Shown piece by piece: positions 1 to 6,589 of a stretch of 64,000 nucleotides of DNA. Position 1 is the first letter of the stretch, and every line of letters begins with the position of its first letter. The notes under the pieces are model-generated. The model saw only the letters and a program-made list of their open reading frames with translations, had not been told where the DNA came from and searched no databases. The position numbers and the translations under genes were made by a program. The stretch is from positions 558,001 through 622,000 of the forward strand of contig NZ_OZ241975.1 in assembly GCF_965204195.1 (NCBI RefSeq). The letters are read 5' to 3'. The stretch comes from Poriferisodalis sp965204195. Lineage in GTDB: Bacteria > Actinomycetota > Acidimicrobiia > Acidimicrobiales > Poriferisodalaceae.

Positions 1-386
1 TCGCTGCGGGCTCGGGCTTCGCCGAGGGCCCCCAGGCGGTGGGGCCCGGACAGGTGGTGTGCCACGGCGACATCGCTGCGCGCAACACGGTGTTCGCCGG
101 CGGGCGGGCAGTGGCGTTCATCGACTGGGACGCGATCTTCGTGGCGTCGCCGATGTGGGACCTCGCGCACGCCGTGTGGCAGTTCGCGCCGGTGTGCGGC
201 GATGCGGATCGATGGTTGGACCGCTGGCCCAGCGCGCCTGATCGGTCGGCGCGCATAGCGGCGTTGGTGGGCGGCTACGGGCTGGGCGCCGGGCGGGCCG
301 ATGAGCTCGCCGACATGGTGGCCGAGGTGATCGCTACCGGACAGCTCTGCCTGCTCATCGACCACGCCGCCCGCCGACGGCTGTAA
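1..386 (+). CDS. Phosphotransferase (APH/choline kinase-like), 3' part only
   Basis: The frame is open from the window edge, so the 5' end is missing. The translation carries the kinase signature: catalytic loop CHGDIAARN followed about 20 residues later by FIDWD, the metal-binding Asp motif of aminoglycoside phosphotransferase/choline-kinase folds. The last ~80 residues look like the usual helical C-lobe. The family transfers phosphate from a nucleotide to a small hydroxylated substrate; the substrate here cannot be told. Pieces of this gene or of close relatives recur at 2460-2543, 3748-3806 and 4864-4912, suggesting the locus has been repeatedly broken and copied. An internal GTG at 39 is unlikely to be the true start, since the open frame and kinase fold extend upstream. 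Confidence 0.8.
   Translation, partial: AAGSGFAEGPQAVGPGQVVCHGDIAARNTVFAGGRAVAFIDWDAIFVASPMWDLAHAVWQFAPVCGDADRWLDRWPSAPDRSARIAALVGGYGLGAGRADELADMVAEVIATGQLCLLIDHAARRRL
65..114. repeat. Dispersed repeat R2, copy 1 (within phosphotransferase gene)
   Basis: A 50-bp segment coding for the catalytic loop GDIAARNTVFAGGRAV. It matches 3748-3797 with two differences, and its last 40 bp match 4864-4903. This copy is in the coding context from which the others presumably derive. Confidence 0.8.
111..194. repeat. Dispersed repeat R1, copy 1 (within phosphotransferase gene)
   Basis: This 84-bp stretch, coding from the VAFIDWD motif onward, is identical base for base to 2460-2543. Identity over 84 bp including third codon positions implies a recent duplication rather than protein-level conservation. 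Confidence 0.9.
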
Positions 387-473
387 CGACCGGAATAACT
401 ATCGAGCCCCGTGTCCGGAAGTCGCCCCGTGCTTCTACGGCTGAGGCACGTTTGCAGCAGCTCACCAATGCAC

Positions 474-1091
474 TTAGGTGCCTGCCACTACGGCCATCAC
501 TGCTTCAGTACACGCAGCAGCGAGCAAGATCAGCGCACCAGCGCCGAGCCACTTGTCCCGGTGTACGGGCATCCAAGCGTTGAGTCGGCGAACCATGTCG
601 TCAGCAGCCCGCGGGGAGCGAAACTCCCAAACCACAGCACTGCTTTCGTAGGGCCTAACCCAGTGCCCCCCGAGGCACAGCACCTCGAAGCCGTCGTCGG
701 GCGAAGGTAGATCGGGCGGTGGTGGAGGCTCAGGCAGGTCCGGCTCGAACATCGGCTCGAAGTCTGGTTCTGGAGGGTCAGGTACATCGGTGTCAAATCG
801 TTCCCAGATCTCCGCGAGGTCTTCAGGCGGTGGGTATTCGATTTCGAGTTGACCGGGGACTTGAAGCGGTTCACGTTGCAGGAGATCTAACCACTCATCC
901 AGAGCCCAGTCATCGTCGGGCCAGCTTGGGCGTTGTACCTGACGCGGTATGCGGAGCACTCGGTAGGTGATGGCTTCGGTGGTTCCTCCACTGTGGATGC
1001 CGACTTGGGGCGACGACTTGTAGGCGTAACGGCGGGACTTGAAGAAGCTGTGACGCTGTCCGTTAGCGCAGCATGCGCGGTTCTTGGACAC
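474..1091 (-). CDS. Hypothetical proline-rich, C-terminally anchored protein
   Basis: Encodes 205 residues from a GTG start. I do not recognise the family. The middle (about residues 100-130) is a Pro/Asp/Glu-rich linker ending in a run of prolines, followed by a short WVRPYESSAVVWEF-like segment. The last ~25 residues form a hydrophobic helix (LGAGALILLAAACTEAVMAV), so the protein may be tail-anchored in the membrane with its acidic linker in the cytoplasm. It starts 9 bp after the stop of the 1100-1420 gene on the same strand, so the two are probably co-transcribed. Function unknown. Confidence 0.5.
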   Translation of the reverse strand: MSKNRACCANGQRHSFFKSRRYAYKSSPQVGIHSGGTTEAITYRVLRIPRQVQRPSWPDDDWALDEWLDLLQREPLQVPGQLEIEYPPPEDLAEIWERFDTDVPDPPEPDFEPMFEPDLPEPPPPPDLPSPDDGFEVLCLGGHWVRPYESSAVVWEFRSPRAADDMVRRLNAWMPVHRDKWLGAGALILLAAACTEAVMAVVAGT

Positions 1092-1099
1092 TGACGGGT

Positions 1100-1420
1100 T
1101 TATGCCGTCGCGGCAATGTCCGGCTTCGTATCGGCAGGCCCGAACGCGCGGAACAGCATCTCGATCACCTGCCGACCCTTAAACGGCTCAGGAACTGACT
1201 CGTCGGTGACCGTGCGGCGCAGAGCGGTCACCATCACTGGGAAGCGCTGCTCTTGCGGTGTAGTGAGGATCACCTTTGCATCGGGGGTCAGTTCGCCGGA
1301 CTTGACCATGGGCTTGTCAAGGAACAGTGCTCGTGCAGGGAGTCCGGTCAGCCCGTCGAAGATGTAGAGGCACTCGCCGGGTTGTGCGTTGAGGTCTAGC
1401 TCGACAACGGTGCTGTCCAT
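1100..1420 (-). CDS. Hypothetical protein, first gene of a two-gene unit
   Basis: A 106-residue protein starting MDSTVVELDL. I chose the ATG at 1420 because a good Shine-Dalgarno (GAGGGGG) lies 8 bases upstream; an in-frame upstream start at 1501 would add an unconvincing Arg/Cys-rich leader. The body (LYIFDGLTGLPARALFL, KVILTTPQEQRFPVMVTALRR) looks like a small beta-rich domain, but I cannot place it in a family. Its stop is 9 bp before the 474-1091 gene, which it probably precedes in one transcript. Confidence 0.5.
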   Translation of the reverse strand: MDSTVVELDLNAQPGECLYIFDGLTGLPARALFLDKPMVKSGELTPDAKVILTTPQEQRFPVMVTALRRTVTDESVPEPFKGRQVIEMLFRAFGPADTKPDIAATA

Positions 1421-1743
1421 TTGCAGAACCCCCTCGAGGCACGGTCGGTGCCGTTGCGCGCAGTATTGCAGCGCGAGCACTGCTCGTAGGCGACGCGCCA
1501 TATGTGCAGGTCAGCAGCTCAAATCACGTATGTGTCGTACGCGAACGGGCGTTAGGTTCGGGGCATGGCAACGCAGCGGCGACTGAGCGGTGCTTCCAAG
1601 CAGCGGCTCAAAGAAAACCTGCACTTCATCCAGAATGGCAACGGCAACGTCGCCAGTGAGCAACTCGCACCGGGTCAGATCATCCGGAGTCAGGCCTGGT
1701 GTCACATCGGCGGCGAAGCGGGCTCTGACGCCAGCTGATCGCG

Positions 1744-2319
1744 TTAGCGGCGGATCGTGACGTGAGTGGTGAGGGCGGTCTGGGACAACCTGTCGTGCCA
1801 GGCGCGCCCGTGTCGATCCCAGATCGCCGAGAGATACGTCAGGCAATAGACGGCGACTGCAACGAGCGTCGCTATCAGCGGGCTGGCCCTCCAGATGAGT
1901 ATCAGCCCGAGCAGACTTGCCGAAGCAGGCATTGCAGCGCGGACGAACGACGCCGCCACTCCTGGTTTGCGGCCGTCGCGCAAGCGCACGACGTGTATCC
2001 CCTTCAGGCGCTTTCCTCGTGTCTGCCCAGTCGCCGATGTTGCCCAAGTCTCGCACGCAGCGGTCAAGAACAGCGCCCCGAACACCATGGCCAGCGGCGC
2101 AAGCAGCCACCCGTATGGCTCGTATTCGTCACCGGTGACGAGACTGGCGTACGCCAAGTACCCCATCAGCCCAGTCGCGAGCACCAGCACGAGTCCGGCG
2201 GGCACCATGTCGATTACGCGTGCTGCAGCCCGTTCCTTGAGCCTGACGAGCGGCACATTCTCACCTGAGCGGAGTGTGATCTCGGGCTGTTGCGGACCGA
2301 AACGGCTGCGCGTCGGCAT
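1744..2319 (-). CDS. RDD family membrane protein
   Basis: A 191-residue protein with the RDD signature: an early Arg-Asp segment (RAAARVIDMVPAGL), a long hydrophobic first pair of helices, then TRGKRLKGIHVVRLRDG, a third helix and the terminal GRAWHDRLSQT. RDD proteins are small integral membrane proteins of poorly defined role, some linked to ion exchange. The ATG at 2319 is preceded 7 bases upstream by TACCGT, a plausible -10, so the message may be leaderless. The gene sits between hypothetical genes and phosphotransferase debris, so context says little about function. Confidence 0.8.
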   Translation of the reverse strand: MPTRSRFGPQQPEITLRSGENVPLVRLKERAAARVIDMVPAGLVLVLATGLMGYLAYASLVTGDEYEPYGWLLAPLAMVFGALFLTAACETWATSATGQTRGKRLKGIHVVRLRDGRKPGVAASFVRAAMPASASLLGLILIWRASPLIATLVAVAVYCLTYLSAIWDRHGRAWHDRLSQTALTTHVTIRR

Positions 2320-2427
2320 CTCGGCAACGGTAGCCCTCGACTAGCGCGAGGATGCCGGTGGCGCTCCCTGATATCTCAGTACCGAGCCTGACGGCTCCAT
2401 GGTGCTCATCTCGGTCGAGGGGTGGGT

Positions 2428-2543
2428 GCTGGCGGCTGGGCGCAGGCGAGCTCGCCTCGGTGGCGTTCATCGACTGGGACGCGATCTTCGTGGCGTCGCC
2501 GATGTGGGACCTCGCGCACGCCGTGTGGCAGTTCGCGCCGGTG
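2428..2543. repeat. Phosphotransferase gene debris: repeats R3 (2428-2455) and R1 (2460-2543)
   Basis: The first 28 bp recur at 4051-4078. The last 84 bp are identical to 111-194 and read in frame as the FIDWD half of a phosphotransferase, preceded by a GAGELASV stretch unlike the copy at the window edge. There is no intact gene: the frame leaves the family right after the repeat, 15 bp before the stop of the PIN-like gene on the other strand. Confidence 0.85.
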
Positions 2544-2557
2544 GCTGTGCATGCGAG

Positions 2558-2998
2558 CTATTCGTTGGTGGGGATGATGCACAGTTCCACACCTTCTGTG
2601 TCGCAGAGCGCCTGCCAGTTCCTGCCGACGTTGCCTTCGATGACATGCAGCGGCGTCTGGTGGTGAATTGCGGCGCCGAGGAAGTCGGCAGCGAGCCTGT
2701 TGATGCCGGTGCCATGGCGACGCAACAAGTCCACCGCCAGAGATGCGTACGGCCGTGGGTCGACTACCTGAAGTACTTCGGGCGGTGGCGTCGATGCGTA
2801 ACGGATGACCTCGTCAGTGACCAGCCGGGTGATCTTGCCTGGCCGCGTGATCTCGCTACGCCGACGGTTGTTCCTACGCAGCACAGTCAGCAATCTCACA
2901 TAGAAGCCCCATGCCACCGACGGGACCTCGTCCTGCCCATAGGCACTTTCCTCGCCCGCCAAGGCTCTCACCGCGAGCCCGTCGTCGACGAGGATCAC
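2558..2998 (-). CDS. PIN-like toxin
   Basis: A 146-residue protein that I read as PIN-like. It opens MILVDDGLAVRALAG, the usual first strand with an acidic pair, and ends with an acidic/hydrophobic pattern (AADFLGAAIHHQTPLHVIEGNVGRNWQAL) that resembles the second half of a PIN nuclease core. PIN toxins cleave RNA using Mg2+ and clustered acidic residues. The GTG start at 2998 overlaps the TGA of the upstream RHH gene by four bases (GTGA), the coupling typical of antitoxin-toxin pairs. Sequence similarity to canonical VapC is weak, so the family call rests partly on context. Confidence 0.55.
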   Translation of the reverse strand: MILVDDGLAVRALAGEESAYGQDEVPSVAWGFYVRLLTVLRRNNRRRSEITRPGKITRLVTDEVIRYASTPPPEVLQVVDPRPYASLAVDLLRRHGTGINRLAADFLGAAIHHQTPLHVIEGNVGRNWQALCDTEGVELCIIPTNE

Positions 2999-3687
2999 TG
3001 ATCAGTGGCAGCGGACAGTCGCGAGCGCACGGGGTCCGGTTCCACAACAAGGAGGGTCGGCCCGTCGATCCGCTCGCCCATGGGAAGCCACATATGCATG
3101 GTGGGCTGGCTTGTCTCAGCAAGACGCTTCTTCGGTCGCCGAGCGAGGATGCGCTCAATGCGCTCCATCAGCGTTGATGTCCAGTTCTCACTCTGAGGCT
3201 TCTCGGGAATCGAGAATCGGTAGGCAATGAAGAGGTGTCCAGGGAAGAGATCCGCTGAGAGAGGAGGATCGTCGCCGAGGATTTCACGGCTGATCTCCTC
3301 GTAGTTCTCAGCGATCTCGGCGAATGCCTGCCTCATCGCCGCCTCGCTCATCTGAGCAGGTGGTCTTTCATCGCTTGAGCCGCGCGGCGGGGTCTGTTCC
3401 TGGAGCGCGGTATCAGCAGCGCTTGACGGCGGTTCGGCTAAATCTAGGCCGAGATCAGGGTCGTCTTCGAGAATCGTGCGGCTCTCGTCCACGTAGTGCT
3501 CGGCGATCCTGGAGATGCGCTCTTGGACGGTCTCGTCCGAACCGAGGGCCTCCTGCTCGTGCGCGGTCCGAAGCCAATGAGTGAGCACGGATGAGACCAG
3601 GACATCGGGTGTGCTGTGAAGTTCGTGGGCGCGCTTGTTGAGGAATCGAATCAGTTCAGCATCAAGTTCCAACTTGAGCTGCTCCAT
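2995..3687 (-). CDS. Long ribbon-helix-helix antitoxin-like protein
   Basis: A 230-residue protein starting MEQLKLELDAELIRFLNKRAHE, which reads as an RHH DNA-binding strand plus helix, followed by DVLVSSVLTHWL. The middle has two copies of an acidic motif (RIAEHYVDESRTILEDDPDL and EIAENYEEISREILGDDPPL), and a C-terminal ~80-residue region is unlike usual antitoxins, which are normally under 100 residues. I chose ATG 3687 because the RHH strand begins there and AGCGTA (TACGCT on this strand) lies 7 bases upstream, fitting a leaderless message. Its stop overlaps the start of the PIN-like gene. The extra C-terminal domain is unexplained. Confidence 0.6.
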   Translation of the reverse strand: MEQLKLELDAELIRFLNKRAHELHSTPDVLVSSVLTHWLRTAHEQEALGSDETVQERISRIAEHYVDESRTILEDDPDLGLDLAEPPSSAADTALQEQTPPRGSSDERPPAQMSEAAMRQAFAEIAENYEEISREILGDDPPLSADLFPGHLFIAYRFSIPEKPQSENWTSTLMERIERILARRPKKRLAETSQPTMHMWLPMGERIDGPTLLVVEPDPVRSRLSAATDQ

Positions 3688-3718
3688 GCTCGAAGCGTAA
3701 CGAGAGCCCACTCCAGGC

Positions 3719-3958
3719 GTTGACCGCATCACTGAGTCTGTCGAGATCGGCGACGTCGCTGCGCGCAACACGGTGTTCGCCGGCGGGCGGGCGGTGGTGC
3801 GCAAGATCGCTGCGGGGGTCCCGGCGTTCGTGCAGATGGAGCGCGAGGGGATCCTGGCCACGCTCGACAGCCAGCACCGCGCCGCCGAACAGCTCCGCCC
3901 GCTCATCGCCCACGCCGTAGCTGGTGCCAGTGCCGAGTCACTTTCGGGCGGTGAGTGA
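3719..3958 (+). pseudogene. Chimeric fragment: phosphotransferase loop fused to an unrelated C-terminus
   Basis: An open stretch with no proper 5' end. It begins with repeat R2 (catalytic-loop sequence GDVAARNTVFAGGRAV), then continues VVRKIAAGVPAFVQMEREGI and a helical segment (SQHRAAEQLRPLIAHAV) that does not belong to a phosphotransferase. I cannot identify the second part. There is no ribosome binding site or clear start, and it lies in the 511-bp gap between the long RHH gene and the HTH antitoxin. I read it as recombination debris, not a working gene. Confidence 0.5.
3748..3806. repeat. Dispersed repeat R2, copy 2
   Basis: Bases 3748-3797 match 65-114 with two mismatches. Bases 3758-3806 are identical over 49 bp to 4864-4912, extending past the match with copy 1, so copies 2 and 3 share a more recent origin. 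Confidence 0.85.
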
Positions 3959-4050
3959 TTGCCGCGTCCTCGGAAAGACTTAACCCCGGCCGTTTGCCGA
4001 AGCAGGGACGGTTCCGGGGTGTTCGCAAACACGCTACCGCCGTGCCGATT

Positions 4051-4078
4051 GCTGGCGGCTGGGCGCAGGCGAGCTCGC
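4051..4078. repeat. Dispersed repeat R3, copy 2
   Basis: Identical over 28 bp to 2428-2455. A further shared GTGGCGTTC follows four or five bases later in both places, then the sequences diverge. Confidence 0.75.
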
Positions 4079-4088
4079 ACGTGTGGCG

Positions 4089-4161
4089 TTCGAAGATTGC
4101 GAATAGCGCTTGGGATTCGACCCTTTCGAATATTGCGAACATAGTGATGCCCTGCTACGCT
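4089..4161 (+). promoter_or_regulatory. Direct-repeat operator and promoter of the HTH antitoxin gene
   Basis: Two 15-bp copies, TTCGAAGATTGCGAA (4089-4103) and TTCGAATATTGCGAA (4125-4139), lie 36 bp apart. Each is an imperfect inverted repeat TTCG-N7-CGAA. The second supplies a possible -35 (TTGCGA, 4133-4138) with a 17-bp spacer to TACGCT (4156-4161). The arrangement suits autorepression by the antitoxin made from 4199. Confidence 0.5.
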
Positions 4162-4198
4162 GCCCGAAAGGCGCCGGCGGCCCGAGGGAGGCGCACCG

Positions 4199-4669
4199 AT
4201 GGCACAGGGATCAGTCAGGGAGCTCGAACTGCTCGACGAGCACGGAGCCGCGCAGGCTGCTGACGCTGTTAAGCAGCTGACGGAGTTTCTGCGGGCGCAC
4301 CCGACGCCGACCACGCATGTGCAACTCGTGAGCGAGGATCCTGACGGAGCGACTCAGATTGTCGTTCCCTCGGTCGCGTTCCGGTTCTTTGTCGACGTGC
4401 TCGCTGAGCTGGCGAATGGAAACGCGGTCACGGTCGCTGCGGTGCACGCTGAGCTCACCACACAGCAGGCAGCGGACCTTTTGAATGTGAGTCGGCCGTA
4501 CCTCGTCAAGCTGCTCGATGAGCGGGCGATCCCGTACCGGCGCGTCGGCAACCGGCGCAAGGTGCTGCTGGTCGACCTGGTCGAGTACAAGCGCCGCGAT
4601 GAGGCGATGCGGCGAGAGATCGCTGATGAGCTCACTCGTGAGGCTCAAGAGATCGCGCTGAGCTACTAA
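4199..4669 (+). CDS. Helix-turn-helix (excisionase-type) antitoxin
   Basis: A 156-residue protein. The N-terminal half is a linker and a hydrophobic dimer-like region; the C-terminal half holds an MerR/excisionase-type HTH (TTQQAADLLNVSRPYLVKLL, then IPYRRVGNRRKVLLVDLVEY), followed by a charged helix ending EIALSY. This layout is typical of actinobacterial antitoxins encoded just before a PIN toxin. The downstream toxin is present only as remnants at 4675-4859, so the antitoxin appears orphaned although its own frame and operator look intact. It probably still represses its promoter. Confidence 0.75.
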   Translation: MAQGSVRELELLDEHGAAQAADAVKQLTEFLRAHPTPTTHVQLVSEDPDGATQIVVPSVAFRFFVDVLAELANGNAVTVAAVHAELTTQQAADLLNVSRPYLVKLLDERAIPYRRVGNRRKVLLVDLVEYKRRDEAMRREIADELTREAQEIALSY

Positions 4670-4674
4670 CGGCC

Positions 4675-4859
4675 ATGGCGTTCGTCGCCTTGTACGACGC
4701 CAACCTGCGTCACTTCCCCGCGTCATCTGCATCATCAAGGATCAGGCCCATGCGCTCACAAGGCCTGAGACGACCTTCGAAGAACTCCTCGAACGGCTGC
4801 GAGACGTGGGACTTCCTCGCACCGTGGCCGCGATACGTCAACAGTTCGGGCCGCTCTGA
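4675..4859 (+). pseudogene. PIN toxin with internal deletion
   Basis: Begins six bases after the antitoxin stop with MAFVALYDAN, the usual first strand of the PIN toxins paired with this antitoxin type, then jumps directly to NLRHFPA, a motif normally near the C-terminus. After a frame change a further C-terminal stretch can be read from 4722 (KDQAHALTRPETTFEELLER and GLPRTVAAIRQQFGPL) to a TGA at 4857-4859. The bulk of the domain, including the central acidic residues, is gone. The join falls at a shared CCAAC, consistent with deletion between short repeats. No active nuclease can be made from this. Confidence 0.7.
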
Positions 4860-4863
4860 CGGC

Positions 4864-4912
4864 GCTGCGCGCAACACGGTGTTCGCCGGCGGGCGGGCGG
4901 TGGTGCGCAAGA
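4864..4912. repeat. Dispersed repeat R2, copy 3
   Basis: Identical over 49 bp to 3758-3806. It begins five bases after the stop of the broken PIN gene and forms no useful frame. No gene is seen from here to 5014. Confidence 0.85.
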
Positions 4913-5014
4913 GGCACGAAAATCACTGGAACTAACGCAGGTATCACTCCTACTGTGGCGCCATGATGCAACGACGGTGCCAGGCGTGTTGCCGCAGCGG
5001 TTGAGGGCAGCTCG

Positions 5015-5698
5015 GTGACGTCCGGCTACGAGGCCGCACTGCTGGTGCTGGTGCTGCTGCTTCCGGGCGCGTTCGCAGCCTGGGGATTCGAGCGGCATGT
5101 GCAGCGCTACGGCCGGCGTCTGAAGGACTGGCTGCTGCGGTTGGCCGGCTTGTCGGCGGTATGCCTCGCGTTGGGGGCGGGGCCGTTGTACTGGCTGATG
5201 GCTACCTACGGGCGTGATTTCGCCGAACGCGAGGCGTTGCCGTGGTGGCTGTATCTCGTGCCTGGTCTCTACCTGGTGCTGCCTGCGTCGGGAGGGTGGG
5301 CGCTAGGCCTGCTGGTGCGCCGCTCGGGATCGCCGATGTCACGGCTGCTCGGCCCGATCCGCGCGCCGTCTGCCTGGGATCTGCTGTTTGACACCAGAGA
5401 GTCTGGGTTCGTGAGCTGTCGACTGCGGTCGGGTCGGTGGGTAGGCGGCCTGTATGCAGATGCTGACTCGGTCAGGTCGTACGTGGGGGCGGACGGTCCG
5501 GTCCAAGACATCTACATAGCGCATGCCGCCGAGTTCGATCAGGACACCGGCGATCCGGTCAGCCTCGATGGCGGCCACGTGTGGACGGGCGGCGGAATTC
5601 TGCTCAAGTGGGCCGATATCGAGTCGTTAGAGTTTCGGCAGACACGTGAACTGGGAACGGAGAATGCTGATGGCGAAGAAGCGCCGCTCCAAGCGTAA
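5015..5698 (+). CDS. DUF6338 family membrane protein
   Basis: A 227-residue protein. Residues 5-25 form one membrane helix ending in PGAFAAWGFER, two more hydrophobic segments span about 40-65 and 75-100, and a cytoplasmic C-terminal domain follows (APSAWDLLFD, GRWVGGLYADADSVRSY, DIYIAHAAEFD, ADIESLEF). This is the pattern of DUF6338, an uncharacterised family common in actinobacteria. Start is GTG 5015. Its 3' end overlaps the small basic protein gene that starts at 5670, so the two are probably translationally coupled. Function unknown. Confidence 0.7.
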   Translation: MTSGYEAALLVLVLLLPGAFAAWGFERHVQRYGRRLKDWLLRLAGLSAVCLALGAGPLYWLMATYGRDFAEREALPWWLYLVPGLYLVLPASGGWALGLLVRRSGSPMSRLLGPIRAPSAWDLLFDTRESGFVSCRLRSGRWVGGLYADADSVRSYVGADGPVQDIYIAHAAEFDQDTGDPVSLDGGHVWTGGGILLKWADIESLEFRQTRELGTENADGEEAPLQA

Positions 5699-5831
5699 GC
5701 GGCCCCGGGATCCGCGCCCGGACTACGTCGGCGGCTACTACCCACGGCCTGGCGTGACCCCGGCAGATGTTCCCAAGGACCTGTTCCGTCGCAAGACAAC
5801 CGAGGAGCTCATGAAAGAGAGCCGCAGCTAG
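5670..5831 (+). CDS. Small basic protein next to DUF6338
   Basis: A 53-residue protein beginning MAKKRRSKRKRPRDPRPDY. It is very basic at the N-terminus, then holds YVGGYYPRPG and a helical end (RRKTTEELMKESRS). It overlaps the last 29 bases of the DUF6338 gene in another frame. A purine-rich ribosome binding site lies about 10 bases before the ATG. I know no family for it; the pairing suggests a partner or regulator of the membrane protein. Confidence 0.55.
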   Translation: MAKKRRSKRKRPRDPRPDYVGGYYPRPGVTPADVPKDLFRRKTTEELMKESRS

Positions 5832-5923
5832 AGCTTCCATCGCGGCTCGGGCTTCGCCGATGGTCCCGACCTGGCGTCACACCGAAATCACTTGGATCGA
5901 AGCGCAGGGCTACCGTTGGGTTC

Positions 5924-6417
5924 GTGGCGGTGAACAAGCTGTCGATCTCTTTGGACGAGTCGGTTGCCGAACGTGCGGCCAGCGCCGCTGCGTCGCACGG
6001 GGTCAGCCTGTCTGCATGGCTCAATGCGGCTGCGGAGCGGGCGATCCGTATTGAGGACGGGCTTGCTGCGGTGCGCGAGTGGGAGCAGGAGCACGGCGAG
6101 CTCAGCGCCGAGGAACGGGCCTGCTCGGTGCGAACTCGCGCATGTCTGGGAGCGGCTGGGAGCACGGCGAGCTCAGCGCCGAGGAACGGGCCTGGGCTGA
6201 CAAAGAGATCGCTGCGGATCGGGAGCTGCTCGACGAGCTCGCGTCCAAATTCGGCGGTCGCTCAGCAGCGATCAAGCAAGGACTGGTGATGCTCGCCGAA
6301 GAGCATCGCCGTCGACGTGCCTTGGCGGACTTCATGGCCGAGTGGGTAGCCGAGTCGGGGCCGCCAGACCCCGACGGGGTGGCTGCGATGCGCGAGCGCC
6401 ATTTCAGCCGACGGTAA
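5924..6417 (+). pseudogene. RHH antitoxin gene frameshifted by a 71-bp duplication
   Basis: The GTG start gives NKLSISLDESVAERAASAA and SLSAWLNAAAERAIRIEDG, a standard RHH antitoxin. At 6088 a 36-bp segment begins that recurs at 6159; the 71-bp offset shifts the frame, and the first frame runs into nonsense ending at 6289. In the second frame (ATG 6142) the protein continues HGELSAEERAWADKEIAADR, then a second antitoxin-like part (DELASKFGGRSAAIKQGL to MRERHFSRR). Removing one 71-bp unit rejoins both parts in one frame. The 91-residue second part may still be made. TACCGT lies 8 bases before the GTG, so the message may be leaderless. Confidence 0.6.
6088..6194. repeat. Direct repeat causing the antitoxin frameshift
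   Basis: Two identical 36-bp copies (6088-6123 and 6159-6194) with a 71-bp period. Because 71 is not a multiple of three, the duplication breaks the reading frame of the antitoxin. Confidence 0.85.
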
Positions 6418-6542
6418 TCCTCGACGCCGGCGTCATGCGCTCGGCGAGGGCCTCAGAATCCACAGTCCGACAGGTCGAAGAATGTTGTTTCCGGGGTGTG
6501 CACTTCCGCATGCCGTTGGTGGGCCTCCCGGCTTGTAAATGA
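6408..6542 (+). pseudogene. PIN toxin remnant
   Basis: Overlapping the end of the second antitoxin part, the +1 frame reads PTVILDAGVMRSARASE, the standard opening strand of a VapC toxin (VILDAGVL), then loses all resemblance and stops at 6542. Only the first ~12 residues of the family are recognisable. The position is where the toxin of this module would lie. Confidence 0.45.
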
Positions 6543-6546
6543 GCAT

Positions 6547-6589
6547 TTGGGTCGAATAAGCACAGTGCTTATAATTCGCTCGTGCTTAT
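6547..6589 (+). promoter_or_regulatory. Promoter with palindromic operator of the AbiEi-like gene
   Basis: TTGGGT (6547-6552), a 17-bp spacer and a perfect TATAAT (6570-6575) form a good promoter. Between and overlapping them is a perfect 17-bp palindrome ATAAGCACAGTGCTTAT (6556-6572). A third half-site GTGCTTAT (6582-6589) overlaps the start codon. Transcription should start at about the GTG (6582), so the message is probably leaderless and directly repressible. Confidence 0.7.

Noticed and set aside
1565..1738. 57-codon plus-strand frame starting MATQRRLSGASKQRLKENLH
   Set aside because: No ribosome binding site, family or conserved pattern; the opposite strand reads equally well.
1511..2110. 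Long minus-strand open frame overlapping the RDD gene
   Set aside because: Its translation is Arg/Cys-rich without domain pattern, whereas the overlapping frame 1744-2319 has a clear RDD signature.
5838..5870. 17-bp match (ggctcgggcttcgccga) to the first bases of the phosphotransferase gene
   Set aside because: Too short to separate from chance in GC-rich coding DNA, unlike the 28-84-bp repeats.
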